Shown here: in pieces, positions 1 through 8,201 of the stretch
Position numbering within the stretch: position 1 is the first letter of the stretch
Layout: every line of letters begins with the position of its first letter
Assembly: GCA_036273735.1 (NCBI GenBank)
Contig: DASUHA010000045.1
Coordinates: 29,963-93,962 of the forward strand
Direction: 5' to 3'
Origin: 13-2-20CM-66-19 sp036273735
GTDB taxonomy: Bacteria; Pseudomonadota; Gammaproteobacteria; Steroidobacterales; Steroidobacteraceae
DNA: 64,000 bases
Program-made: the position numbers and the translations under genes
The notes under the pieces: model-generated
Seen by the model: only the letters and a program-made list of their open reading frames with translations
Databases searched by the model: none
Told to the model about the DNA's origin: nothing

Positions 1-58
1 CGCCTCGTCCGTCCTGACGCTGCTCCTCGACTACATGCTGACTGCCGTTTTCCTATAA
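1..58 (+). CDS. mlaE: MlaE, C-terminal end (partial)
   Basis: Only the last 18 codons are inside the window; they read in frame from base 2 and stop with TAA at 56-58. The hydrophobic tail ending LLDYMLTAVFL is the usual end of the MlaE permease, the inner-membrane subunit of the MlaFEDB ABC transporter that moves phospholipids between the membranes. The assignment rests mainly on position: mlaD starts 15 bases later, followed by mlaC and mlaB in the canonical operon order. The 5' part lies to the left of the window. Confidence 0.8.
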   Translation, partial: ASSVLTLLLDYMLTAVFL

Positions 59-73
59 GAGGACCGCCACGCC

Positions 74-619
74 ATGCGCGCAACTCGCTCCCTCGAGATC
101 GGAACGGGCCTTTTCGTGCTTCTGGGCCTCGCCGCGCTCTTTTTTCTCACGTCCCAGCTGCCCTCCAGCGGGCTCAAGCTCGGCTTCGGCAAGATTCCCG
201 GCTACGCCGTGACCGCCGAATTCGACAACATCGGGGACCTCAAGGTCGGTGCGCCCGTTAGGATGGCGGGAGTGCGGATTGGGGACGTCACCGGGATCGG
301 TTTCGACAACCAGAGCTACCGGGCGGACGTACACCTGCACATTTATCCCCAGTTCAGCCAGATTCCGGAAGATAGCTATGCCAGCATCGAGACCGAGGGG
401 CTGCTCGGCGGACAGTACGTCGGAATCAGCCCGGGCGGCCTCAGTACGTATCTCAAGAACGGTAGCCAGATCTTGCAGACTCAATCCGCCATCGTGCTCG
501 AGAATCTGATCAACAAGTTTTTCGCCAACTTCGCGGGCGGCGGCAGCAGCAACAGCGGCAGCAACAACGCCAAGACCCCGAATCAGGGCGGAAAGCCGCC
601 GCAGGAGCCCCATCCATGA
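74..619 (+). CDS. mlaD: MlaD, MCE-domain subunit of the phospholipid transporter
   Basis: This 181-residue protein has one N-terminal membrane anchor (about residues 13-30, LFVLLGLAALFFLTSQL) followed by an MCE domain (about 40-120) with the typical AEFDNIGDLKVGAPVRMAGV and EGLLGGQYVGISPGG motifs. The C-terminal tail is Gly/Ser/Asn-rich and low complexity. MlaD forms the periplasmic hexameric ring on the MlaFEB complex and binds phospholipid. It follows mlaE by 15 bases and its stop overlaps the mlaC start (ATGA), so the genes are probably translationally coupled. Length and domain layout are normal for the family. Confidence 0.93.
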   Translation: MRATRSLEIGTGLFVLLGLAALFFLTSQLPSSGLKLGFGKIPGYAVTAEFDNIGDLKVGAPVRMAGVRIGDVTGIGFDNQSYRADVHLHIYPQFSQIPEDSYASIETEGLLGGQYVGISPGGLSTYLKNGSQILQTQSAIVLENLINKFFANFAGGGSSNSGSNNAKTPNQGGKPPQEPHP

Positions 620-1278
620 GATCTTCCCCTTTGCGTATTGCCGCGGTGGCGCTCATCGCCGCCGGATGGCTGATCCAGGGCGTAAAGACGACTGCCGCGG
701 CGCAGGGCGCCTCGGAGCAGCCTTCGCAGGTCATCGAGGATGCCGCGAATGGCTTGCTCAACGCGCTCAACGCCAACCGTGCGGAATACCGCAAGGATCC
801 TGCCAAGGTCCAGGCGCTCGTCGATCAGTACATCCTGCCGCATGTCGACACGCAGTTCGCGGCGCAACTCGTGCTGGGGAAGTACTGGCGGAAGGCGACG
901 CCGCAGGAGCGCGAGCGCTTCGTCAACGCCTTCTATCACTCGATGCTCAACAACTACGGCGCCGCCATCGTCGAGTTCACGTCGAACACGCTCAAGGTTT
1001 ATCCCTCCCGCGTGAGCGCAGGCTCGCAGAATGCCACGGTGCGTACGGAGATGACCCGCACCAGCGGTCCACCCGTCAACGTCAACTACTACATGCACAT
1101 GACCCCACAGGGCTGGAAGGCATGGGACGTGGTCATCGATGGCGTGAGCTACGTGATGAGCTACCGGCAGGACTTCGGCTCGCAGATCGACCAGCAGGGG
1201 ATCGACGCCGTGATCAACCACCTCGAGCAGGGTGAGAAGCCGCCCCAGATCGGCAAGACGACGGGCGGCCACTCGTGA
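616..1278 (+). CDS. mlaC: MlaC, periplasmic phospholipid-binding shuttle protein
   Basis: This 220-residue protein has an N-terminal signal peptide (RIAAVALIAAGWLIQG, probable cleavage near the Ala-rich stretch at about residue 33). The mature part fits the Ttg2D/MlaC family, including the DPAKVQALVDQYILPHVDTQ region and the YRQDFGSQI segment. MlaC carries phospholipid between MlaA at the outer membrane and MlaD at the inner membrane. It overlaps mlaD by 4 bases and mlaB by 4 bases (GTGA), which argues for one tightly coupled operon. Confidence 0.93.
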   Translation: MRSSPLRIAAVALIAAGWLIQGVKTTAAAQGASEQPSQVIEDAANGLLNALNANRAEYRKDPAKVQALVDQYILPHVDTQFAAQLVLGKYWRKATPQERERFVNAFYHSMLNNYGAAIVEFTSNTLKVYPSRVSAGSQNATVRTEMTRTSGPPVNVNYYMHMTPQGWKAWDVVIDGVSYVMSYRQDFGSQIDQQGIDAVINHLEQGEKPPQIGKTTGGHS

Positions 1279-1625
1279 CGGAGCCGGCGGTCGGTGTTGC
1301 GGGGGCCATGGCGCCGTCCGCGCCGTTCGAGATCGTAGTCACCTCGCCAGGGCGGCTTGCGGCGCGAGGAGGCTTGAACTTCGCCAACGCCAGGGCGGCG
1401 CGCAGCGAGGGGCTGCATGCGCTCAAGACCTCGAGCGCGCGTGACCTCGAGGTCGATTGCAGCGGCATCACCCACTCCGACAGCGCAGGGCTCGCAGTGC
1501 TGCTCGACTGGATGGCGGTCATGAAGCGAGAAGGCCGGCCGCTCTGCTTCGCCAACCTGCCCGCGAGCCTTCTCGCCGTCGCCCGCATCAGCGGCGTCGA
1601 CGATATGTTGCAGAAGGGCGTCTGA
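1275..1625 (+). CDS. mlaB: MlaB, STAS-domain protein of the Mla transporter
   Basis: A 116-residue STAS-domain protein beginning with GTG that overlaps the mlaC stop. The STAS signature is the segment EVDCSGITHSDSAGLAVLLD, where the Ser after HSD sits at the position equivalent to the phosphorylatable serine of anti-sigma factor antagonists. In the Mla complex MlaB sits on the cytoplasmic ATPase MlaF and supports its activity. It is the last gene of the mla operon; mlaA converges on it 19 bases downstream, with no clear terminator between the two. Confidence 0.88.
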   Translation: MTEPAVGVAGAMAPSAPFEIVVTSPGRLAARGGLNFANARAARSEGLHALKTSSARDLEVDCSGITHSDSAGLAVLLDWMAVMKREGRPLCFANLPASLLAVARISGVDDMLQKGV

Positions 1626-1644
1626 CCGGCCGGTACTACTCCGG

Positions 1645-2400
1645 TTACTCCGGCGGCTCCTGCTGCAGCTGCTTCAGCTCCTCTTCGGCGCCATTCTGGG
1701 CCTGCTGTCCTGAGACCATGTAGTCCCGGTGCTGCAAGTATGCATTGCGCTCGAACGCGTACGGGTCGAAAGTCTTTTCCGCCATGTCGGTGAGCGGCAG
1801 CAGATCTGCCCGCGCCTTTACGTCATAGAGCAGCAGCAGCCCGTAATCCCAGTATGGGTTCTTGATGTAATGCCTCGGATCCGCAAACTCGTCCGGTACC
1901 CGGCCGATCGCATCCCGGACATCGGATGGGCCAAGGAACGGGATGACGAGATACGGACCCGACGGTGCGCCCCATTTGCCGAAGGTCTGGCCGAAGTCAC
2001 GAGCTTCGAGCGTCAGGCCCATGGGCGTCGCCGGATCGAACAAGCCGCCGATGCCGATCGTGGTATTGACCACTAACCGCCCGGTATCGCGGGCGAAGGG
2101 CTTCAGCTGTCCCTGCAGCAGCGCATTGACGATGACGTCGGGATAGGTCAAGTTGTTGAAGAAGTTGGTGACACCGGTGCGGATCAGCTGCGGTGTCACG
2201 CGTACGTAAGTCCTGGCCACCGGCTTGACGATGGCGCGGTCCAGCGCGTCGTTGAACTTGAAGGTCCCGCGGTTGAACCGCTGCCAGGGGTCACGCGGAT
2301 TGCGCTGCGAGGGCGGCACGGTGGCGCAGCCGACGAGAGCGATTGCGAGCAGCGATATCGAGGCGATCCGCAAGATCGCCGGGCGGATTCTTATTGGCAT
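1645..2400 (-). CDS. mlaA: MlaA (VacJ), outer-membrane lipoprotein of phospholipid retrograde transport
   Basis: The start at 2400 (ATG, MPIRIRPAIL) gives a lipoprotein signal with lipobox ALVGC, so the mature protein begins at Cys25; an upstream in-frame ATG at 2499 would bury this signal and is unlikely. The mature protein carries the MlaA/VacJ signatures DPWQRFNRGTFKFNDALD, TRTGVTNFFNNL-like and VIPFLGPSDVRDAIG. MlaA removes mislocalised phospholipid from the outer leaflet of the outer membrane and hands it to MlaC. It converges with mlaEDCB, so all pieces of the pathway seen here lie together. The C-terminus is Gln/Glu-rich. Confidence 0.93.
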   Translation of the reverse strand: MPIRIRPAILRIASISLLAIALVGCATVPPSQRNPRDPWQRFNRGTFKFNDALDRAIVKPVARTYVRVTPQLIRTGVTNFFNNLTYPDVIVNALLQGQLKPFARDTGRLVVNTTIGIGGLFDPATPMGLTLEARDFGQTFGKWGAPSGPYLVIPFLGPSDVRDAIGRVPDEFADPRHYIKNPYWDYGLLLLYDVKARADLLPLTDMAEKTFDPYAFERNAYLQHRDYMVSGQQAQNGAEEELKQLQQEPPE

Positions 2401-2533
2401 GAGAGGTCCGTGCAGAGTCCCAACCGTCATTGTATCAGCCGCGCGTGGCCGGCAGGACCGACTGTTGTCGGAAATCGGCGACGGGAGCGGCGTCGACACG
2501 CCTTGCGTGTCGTTATGATTCGCTTCCGGCGAA

Positions 2534-4027
2534 TCATTCGCTATGGCGCTGGCGGGTGCTGGCCAGGTACTCGCGGACTTCCCGCAAGCGCGCGCTGATG
2601 CGCTTGCGCTGCACGTTCGTCAGGTGCGGCGTGGCGAGTGCGAGTTGGTATTGCTCGGCGGCGAGGGGCAGATTGCCGTCGGCGATCTGGTACTCGCCCA
2701 TGTAGTAGTAGGCATCGCCCACATCACCCGCGGCGCTGGCTGCGCGCGCGGTGAGCTGGATCTGATCGATCGTCGGTGGCACGTTGTTGAACAGATCGAG
2801 CAGCACGTCGTGCGCTTCCGCGGCCTTGTTGTCCGCCATCAGCGTCTGCGCGTAGCGGATCGTCACCGGAACGTTTCGCGGAAAGAGCACTGCGGCCAGC
2901 CGGAAGGTCGCGAGTGCATCCTTGATCTCTCCCGCTTGGGCCTGTGCCTGGCCGAGCGCGGCGTAGAGCAGATGAAGATCCGCGTGCTGCGCCACCAGCT
3001 TCTTCAAGATGGGCACGGCCTCGGCCGGCCTGTTGTCCTGCATCAATGCCAGGGCATCGCCATACATGGTGCTGACATTGTGATGGCCGCTCGCAATTCT
3101 TTGGGCGTAGTACCTATGGATGTCCTCATCACCAGGCGCAGTGAGGACGCGCACGCGCTCCTTGATGAGCCAGAAATCCGGTGAGCTGGTATTGGGAGCC
3201 GGCGGGAAGTGTGCCGCGCGTGCGCGGGCCTCGGCGACGCGATCCTCATCGACCGGATGATCGATGAGGATCGCCGGCACCCAACTGTCCTGTATACCTC
3301 TTTGCCGGCTCAGCCGCTCGAAGATGTCGGCCAGCCCCTCCGGATCGAAGCCCGCTGCCGCCAGGTACTGAATCCCTACCCGGTCGGCCTCCTGCTCCTG
3401 GCCGCGGGTGTAGTTGATCATTTGCTGCGCGGCAAGCCCCTGGGAGGCAACGATGCCCCCTTCGATGGCGTCGCCGCCGCCGCCGCCGAGTGCTCCGAGA
3501 AGGATCGTGGCCAGCATGGCCGCCAGCGACGTCATCGTCGCCTGCTGCTGCGCCTGCAGTCCACGGGCCAAGTGATTCTGTGTGATGTGCGCGGTCTCGT
3601 GCGCGACGATGCCGGCGAGCTCGGATTCTGTCGCGGCAGCGAGTAAATCTTCCGTGAAGATGAAGACGAATCCGCCAGAGACCGCAAAGGCGTTGAACTC
3701 GTCACTCTTGAGGACGACGTAATGAAAATCCCCGCCGCCGTCCGTACTCTGCGACGCGAGCCGCTGCCCAAGCTCCTGGATGTATTCCGATGTCTCCGGA
3801 TCGTCGAAGGTCTGGCGCTGCTGGCGCATCTGCAGCATCACGGAGTAGCCGATCTGGTACTGCTCCGAGCGGGAGACTATGGCATTGGCGGGGCTGCTCA
3901 GATCCGGAAGCTGCGAATTGATGGCCGAGGGCAGATCCGTCGTGAGCGGGTTGAAGGGCTGACCCGCTATCGCCAAGGTCGAGGCATTGAGAAAGGCAGC
4001 GAGAAGGATCAGGACGAACGCGCGCAT
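2534..4027 (-). CDS. bepA: BepA-like periplasmic M48 metalloprotease with TPR repeats
   Basis: This 497-residue protein has a signal peptide (LILLAAFLNASTLAIAGQP), an M48 peptidase domain with zinc motif HETAH at about residues 143-147, a downstream EADRVG glutamate ligand and the TRGQEQEAD segment, then a C-terminal TPR array (about 310-480). This is the layout of BepA/YfgC, which degrades or chaperones stalled LptD and other outer-membrane proteins at the BAM complex. It is followed on the same strand by mlaA after 133 bases. A small inverted repeat at its stop codon (about 2516-2535) has no U-run and is a weak terminator candidate at best. Confidence 0.9.
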   Translation of the reverse strand: MRAFVLILLAAFLNASTLAIAGQPFNPLTTDLPSAINSQLPDLSSPANAIVSRSEQYQIGYSVMLQMRQQRQTFDDPETSEYIQELGQRLASQSTDGGGDFHYVVLKSDEFNAFAVSGGFVFIFTEDLLAAATESELAGIVAHETAHITQNHLARGLQAQQQATMTSLAAMLATILLGALGGGGGDAIEGGIVASQGLAAQQMINYTRGQEQEADRVGIQYLAAAGFDPEGLADIFERLSRQRGIQDSWVPAILIDHPVDEDRVAEARARAAHFPPAPNTSSPDFWLIKERVRVLTAPGDEDIHRYYAQRIASGHHNVSTMYGDALALMQDNRPAEAVPILKKLVAQHADLHLLYAALGQAQAQAGEIKDALATFRLAAVLFPRNVPVTIRYAQTLMADNKAAEAHDVLLDLFNNVPPTIDQIQLTARAASAAGDVGDAYYYMGEYQIADGNLPLAAEQYQLALATPHLTNVQRKRISARLREVREYLASTRQRHSE

Positions 4028-4129
4028 TTTGTGTTCGACCGGGATCGGAGAGGTCAGTTTCCCTGCAGTAACAGAAGCTTACAAATCCGGCGCGGGCCCA
4101 GGTCGGGGTACCCCGCTGCCGGAGGCAGC

Positions 4130-5683
4130 TTACAGGATATCCGAGGCGAAGTCCGCCAGACGCGACCGCTCCCCCCGGACCAGCGTGATATGCCCGGAAT
4201 GCGGCCAGCCGCGGAAGCGGGTTACCGCATAGGTCAGCCCCGAGGTCGTCTCGGTGAGGTAGGGCGTATCGATCTGCGCCACGTTACCCAGGCAGGCGAT
4301 CTTGGTACCGGGCCCGGCCCGGGTAATGAGCGCCTTCATCTGCTTGGGCGTCAGGTTCTGCGCCTCATCGAGGATGAGGAAGCGGTTGAGGAACGTGCGC
4401 CCGCGCATGAAGTTGAGCGAGCGGATCTTGATGCGATTGCGCAGCAGATCGTTGGTCGCGGCACGTCCCCAGTTGCCGCCTTCCTGGCCCCCCGTGAGCA
4501 CCTCGAGGTTGTCCATGAGCGCCCCCATCCAGGGCTCCATCTTTTCTTCTTCCGTGCCCGGCAGGAAGCCGATGTCCTCGCCGAGCGGGATGGTCACCCG
4601 GGTCATGATGATCTCGGCGAAGCGGTTGCTCTCGAGCGTCTGCATGAGACCTGCGGCCAGGGCGAGCAGGGTCTTGCCGGTGCCGGCGGGACCCAACACC
4701 GTGACGAAGTCGATCTCGGGGTCCATCAGCAGATTCAGGGCAAAGTTCTGCTCGCGGTTGCGCGCCGTGATTCCCCAGACACTGTGCCGCTCGTTGCGGT
4801 GGTCCCGCATGAGCTCGATCACGGCGGTCTCACCGGTCAGGCGGCGCACGATGCCCTCGATGCCCTCGGAGCTGTCCTCGTAGACGCCCTGGTTGGGCTG
4901 CCACTCGCGCACCGCAGGTCCGGTGATCTCGTAGAACGTGCGCTCGCCGTCCTTCCACGAGCGCATGCCCTGGCCATGGCGCTCCCAGAAGTCCGCCGGC
5001 AGCGCGCTCATGCCGCTGTAGAGGACATCGCTGTCCTCCAGCGTCTTATCGCTGTAGTAATCCTCTGCGTGCACGCCGAGCACGGCGGCCTTGATGCGCA
5101 GGTTGATGTCCTTGGAAACGAGGATCACCCGTGCATCGCTTCTCTCGTTCTGCAGCGCCAGTGTCTGCGCGAGAATGGCGTTGTCGTTCCCCTGGCCCGG
5201 CAGATTCTGCGGCAGGGCGTTCGACAACTGGCGTGTCTGGAAGAAGAGCCGGCCGGAGGATGGCTTTTTGCCGTGATTGCCGGTATAGCCACTCGGGAGT
5301 TTCAGGCCGCGATCGATCTGCTCCTTGGTGGCATCGTGCATCATGTCATCGAGGAATCGGCTCACCTGACGCACGTTGCGCGATGCCTCGGAAAGGCCTT
5401 TTTTGTGCGCATCCAGCTCTTCGAGCACGACCATCGGCAGATAGACGTCATGCTCCTCGAATCGGAAGATGGCTGTTGGGTCGTGCATCAACACGTTGGT
5501 GTCGAGGACGAAAAGCCGGCGGCCGTCACGCGGACGTGCACGCATCTCCGTGCGCTCCGCCGTGCCGGGGGTCGACGCAGGACCGGTGGCGGCGGATGGC
5601 GCGGATACGGATGCCGATTCGGTGGCGGGTGCTCGCGAGTGCGCTGCGCCCGGCCCTGGATCAGAGAGACTTCGCTGCTTCAA
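4130..5683 (-). CDS. PIN domain plus PhoH-type ATPase (PhoH2-like)
   Basis: A 517-residue protein with an N-terminal PIN ribonuclease domain (FVLDTNVLMHDP, about residues 57-190) fused to a PhoH ATPase domain with Walker A GPAGTGKT and Walker B ILDEAQN followed by LTPKQMKALITRAGPGT. PIN-PhoH proteins are described as RNA helicase/ribonucleases. The first 46 residues are low complexity and overlap the end of the upstream peroxiredoxin gene by 23 bases; an internal ATG at 5545 just before the PIN domain is an alternative start. Bepa lies 102 bases downstream on the same strand. Confidence 0.88.
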   Translation of the reverse strand: MKQRSLSDPGPGAAHSRAPATESASVSAPSAATGPASTPGTAERTEMRARPRDGRRLFVLDTNVLMHDPTAIFRFEEHDVYLPMVVLEELDAHKKGLSEASRNVRQVSRFLDDMMHDATKEQIDRGLKLPSGYTGNHGKKPSSGRLFFQTRQLSNALPQNLPGQGNDNAILAQTLALQNERSDARVILVSKDINLRIKAAVLGVHAEDYYSDKTLEDSDVLYSGMSALPADFWERHGQGMRSWKDGERTFYEITGPAVREWQPNQGVYEDSSEGIEGIVRRLTGETAVIELMRDHRNERHSVWGITARNREQNFALNLLMDPEIDFVTVLGPAGTGKTLLALAAGLMQTLESNRFAEIIMTRVTIPLGEDIGFLPGTEEEKMEPWMGALMDNLEVLTGGQEGGNWGRAATNDLLRNRIKIRSLNFMRGRTFLNRFLILDEAQNLTPKQMKALITRAGPGTKIACLGNVAQIDTPYLTETTSGLTYAVTRFRGWPHSGHITLVRGERSRLADFASDIL

Positions 5684-6128
5684 GCACTTCCTCCGCGTGC
5701 CCCGGAACCTTCACCTTGCGCCACTCCTGCCGCAGCACTCCTTTGGAGTCGAGCAGAAACGTGCTGCGCTCGATGCCGAGATATTTCCTGCCGTAGAGAC
5801 TCTTCTCCCGGATGACATCAAACAGCTTGCAGACCGCTTCCTCCTCGTCCGCCAGCAGGGTGAACGGTAGCGCCTCCTTGGTCTTGAACTTTTCGTGCGA
5901 GGCCAGGCTGTCGCGGGAGATGCCGACGATCTCGACGCCGGCCTTGCGGAAGGCGGCGTTGAGGTCGCGGAAGTCCTGCGACTCGCGCGTGCAACCCGAA
6001 GTCATGTCCTTCGGATAGAAATAGATCACGAGGGCGCGGCCGCCGGCATCCTTGAGTCGCCAGGTGCCGCCGCCGGTCGCGGGCAGGGAGAATGCGGGCA
6101 CCTTGGCCCCGGGCTCAACTTTGGGCAT
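5661..6128 (-). CDS. bcp: Peroxiredoxin of the Bcp/PrxQ family
   Basis: A 155-residue thioredoxin-fold protein with the peroxidatic cysteine in the motif DMTSGCTRES (Cys46) and the typical FYPKD and FTLLAD segments. Bcp reduces hydroperoxides using thioredoxin. The resolving cysteine usually found five residues after the peroxidatic one is absent (GCTRESQD); the only other cysteine is Cys98 in EEAVCKLFD, so this is either a 1-Cys type or uses a distant resolving residue. It lies 3 bases downstream of gcvR on the same strand, an arrangement common in gammaproteobacteria. Confidence 0.9.
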   Translation of the reverse strand: MPKVEPGAKVPAFSLPATGGGTWRLKDAGGRALVIYFYPKDMTSGCTRESQDFRDLNAAFRKAGVEIVGISRDSLASHEKFKTKEALPFTLLADEEEAVCKLFDVIREKSLYGRKYLGIERSTFLLDSKGVLRQEWRKVKVPGHAEEVLEAAKSL

Positions 6129-6131
6129 CGG

Positions 6132-6662
6132 TCAGGACTTCACCGGTTCGAGAATGGCATCGAGATTGAGAGAATCGCAGAACTCCATGAACTCTTCACG
6201 AAGATGGGCCACCTGGATACGGCTCGGGACGTTCACGATCATCTGTACGGAGAACATGGGAGCGCCCGTATGGGCGGCGGGATAGCTTCTCGTCGACACT
6301 TCCGCGATGTCGATGCTGCGGCTCGCGAAGAAGCCCGAGAGCCCCGAGACGATGCCGGTCTGATCGAGGCACACCACATCGATCGAGTACGGCAGCATGT
6401 CGGTACGGGTCGTGCGCGGTTCCGTGCGCTTCAGGTGCACGCTCAAGCTGGTGGTCTCGGCGAGGCGCTTCAGCTCGGTTTCGAGCTTGGCCAGAGCGTG
6501 CCAGTTGCCGGCGACGAGCAGCACCATGGCGAACTCCGTGCCGAGCGCAGCCATCCGGCTCTCCGTGATATTGCCGCCGCACTCGCTGATCACCCGGGTC
6601 AGCTCGTGCACCATGCCGGTGCGGTCGCTGCCGATCGCCGAGACGGCCAGGTGCTGCTTCAT
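6132..6662 (-). CDS. gcvR: GcvR-like tandem ACT-domain regulator of glycine cleavage
   Basis: A protein of about 176 residues with two ACT-like domains. The first begins HLAVSAIGSDRTGMVHELTR and the second around SIDVVCLDQTGIVSGLSGFF. This layout matches GcvR, the glycine-responsive antagonist of GcvA in control of the glycine cleavage system. The ATG at 6662 was chosen because the ACT fold starts directly after it; a TTG at 6689 would add nine residues. No gcvA or gcvTHP gene is in the window. It is followed immediately by bcp, the usual partner in this group. Confidence 0.83.
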   Translation of the reverse strand: MKQHLAVSAIGSDRTGMVHELTRVISECGGNITESRMAALGTEFAMVLLVAGNWHALAKLETELKRLAETTSLSVHLKRTEPRTTRTDMLPYSIDVVCLDQTGIVSGLSGFFASRSIDIAEVSTRSYPAAHTGAPMFSVQMIVNVPSRIQVAHLREEFMEFCDSLNLDAILEPVKS

Positions 6663-6832
6663 CGGGTCAGTGGGCTGAGTTCGTTCCAAGGTGCTGCGGA
6701 GAAGTGTACCGGGTGAGCGGTTCCGTGGCGACGGTTGTGCAGGGCCGCCGGCGGTCCTCGGGGACTTCGTCCCGGGGCGTATTGCCGCTTATACTTACCA
6801 GCTTACCCCGCACCGGTCGATTCAGGGCTTTG

Positions 6833-7735
6833 ATGTTCTCAGGCAGTCTCGTCGCGATCGTCACGCCCATGCGGGACGACGGATCCATTGACTACAACGC
6901 GTGGACCCGCCTCATCGACTGGCACATCGAGAGCGGCTCGAGCGGGCTCGTGATCGGCGGCAGCACGGGCGAATCTGCCACGCTCACGGATGCGGAGCTC
7001 TGGGAGCTCACCTCCCTTGCCTGTGAGCAGACCCGGCAGCGGATCGCAGTCGTCGTCGGCATAGGCTCGAGCAGTACGGCCGTCTGCGTGGAGCGGGCCC
7101 AGCGGTTCTCGCAATCAGGCGTCGACGGCCTGCTCGTGGTGACACCTGCCTACAACCGCCCTACCCAGGAGGGCCTCTATCGACACTTCGCGGCGATTGC
7201 AGAAGCCTCGGCCAAGCCAATGATTCTCTACAACGTGCCGACCCGGACGGCCGTGGAGATGCTGCCGGGCACCATCGGGCGCCTCTCGCAACTCGGCCGG
7301 ATCAGTGCGGTCAAAGAGGCGGTACCGGGCCCGGAGCGGGTCAGAGAGCTGCTTGAGACCTGCCGGAAGGGGTTCGTGGTCCTGAGCGGGGATGACATCA
7401 CGGCGCGGGAAGCAATCCTCGCCGGGGCGCGCGGGGTCATTTCGGTGACCGCGAATGTCGTGCCGGGACCGATGGCGAAGATGGTGGCTGCAGCCATGCG
7501 CGGTGAGCGGGAGGCCGCGGCGCGCGCTGATGAGCCGCTGGCGGCGTTGCATCGGGATCTCTTTCTCGAGAGTAATCCGATACCGGTCAAATGGGCCCTG
7601 GCGCAGGCGGGCCGGATCGAGCGCGGCATCCGGCTGCCGCTGACCGAGCTTGCTGCGGCATACCAGCCGGCAGTGCTCGCAGCCCTGCGGCAAGCGGCCA
7701 CGCTCGGGATTAGTAGTGCGAAAGCGAATGAATGA
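6833..7735 (+). CDS. dapA: 4-hydroxy-tetrahydrodipicolinate synthase
   Basis: A 300-residue class I aldolase. The start at 6833 (MFSGSLVAIVTPM) matches the family; an upstream in-frame ATG at 6704 adds sequence unlike DapA. The Schiff-base lysine is in ISAVKEAVPG, the catalytic tyrosine in TPAYNRPTQEG, and the substrate loop reads GGSTGESATL. DapA condenses pyruvate with aspartate semialdehyde in the diaminopimelate/lysine pathway; dapB is also in this window at 43.3 kb. The last six codons and the stop (SAKANE) lie inside a dispersed repeat element (7716-7828), so the C-terminus appears to be supplied by that repeat. Confidence 0.95.
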   Translation: MFSGSLVAIVTPMRDDGSIDYNAWTRLIDWHIESGSSGLVIGGSTGESATLTDAELWELTSLACEQTRQRIAVVVGIGSSSTAVCVERAQRFSQSGVDGLLVVTPAYNRPTQEGLYRHFAAIAEASAKPMILYNVPTRTAVEMLPGTIGRLSQLGRISAVKEAVPGPERVRELLETCRKGFVVLSGDDITAREAILAGARGVISVTANVVPGPMAKMVAAAMRGEREAAARADEPLAALHRDLFLESNPIPVKWALAQAGRIERGIRLPLTELAAAYQPAVLAALRQAATLGISSAKANE

Positions 7736-7828
7736 GCCGGCAAAGGCCGTCCCTTTGCCGGCGAGCGGGAAATGAGCGAATGGGCTGGCCGCTAAAAGCG
7801 CCGCAGGCGCCTTTTAGCCAATAGATGA
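7716..7828 (+). repeat. Dispersed two-hairpin element, copy R1
   Basis: It starts with the conserved head GTGCGAAAGCGAATGA, which overlaps the dapA 3' end. Hairpin I follows (stem GCCGGCAAAGG with loop containing CCGT), then a linker, the constant box GGCTGGCCG, hairpin II (stem CTAAAAGCGCC around GCAG) and the tail CCAATAGATGA. Five other copies in this window share the head, the GGCTGGCCG or related box and the tail, while the stem arms differ in a compensatory way. It separates dapA from the bamC-like gene, and its tail directly precedes the ribosome-binding region of that gene. Confidence 0.8.
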
Positions 7829-7838
7829 GAGGTTGACT

Positions 7839-8174
7839 TTGACATCCGGAGATTCTGACAACCGCATTCGCGAGGGGAAGCGCACGGGGATGCTGGCTAT
7901 CGGCGCTGCCGCGCTGCTCGCGCTCGGCGGCTGCAAGACGATGCATCACCTCGTCGGCAGCGATAACTGCAACAAGCCACAGCCCTACATGCAGGCGACC
8001 AGCATCCCACGCCTCAATGTTCCCTCTGGCCTCGATTCGCCCGACACCAGCCATGCGCTCGATGTGCCGCAGCTCAATGGACCCCCGCCGCCCCCCCGCG
8101 GCCCCAAGGATCCATGTCTCGAGAAGCCGCCGCCATTCAACGTCGCGCAGCCGAATGCCAGGCCGGAGGCCTGA
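7839..8174 (+). CDS. Short BamC-like lipoprotein (N-terminal segment only)
   Basis: A protein of about 111 residues with basic stretch REGKRTG, hydrophobic segment and lipobox LALGGC. The mature part contains SIPRLNVPSGLDSPD and ALDVPQLN, resembling the extended N-terminal region of BamC, the part that in E. coli wraps around BamD; the two helix-grip domains of full BamC are absent. Position directly after dapA matches E. coli dapA-bamC. The end is Pro-rich. Two in-frame TTG codons (7833, 7839) can serve as start; 7839 is better spaced from GAGAGG. It may be a genuinely short family rather than a truncation, since the reading frame ends cleanly before a tRNA gene. Confidence 0.6.
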   Translation: MTSGDSDNRIREGKRTGMLAIGAAALLALGGCKTMHHLVGSDNCNKPQPYMQATSIPRLNVPSGLDSPDTSHALDVPQLNGPPPPPRGPKDPCLEKPPPFNVAQPNARPEA

Positions 8175-8201
8175 GATTTAGTATCATTCAGACTCCGAAG
8201 C

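Noticed and set aside
3722..5815. A 697-codon open frame on the plus strand across the PhoH-like gene
   Set aside because: It is antisense of a clear PIN-PhoH coding sequence and of the bepA start; it has no domain and Arg/His/Gly-rich composition typical of a high-GC shadow frame.
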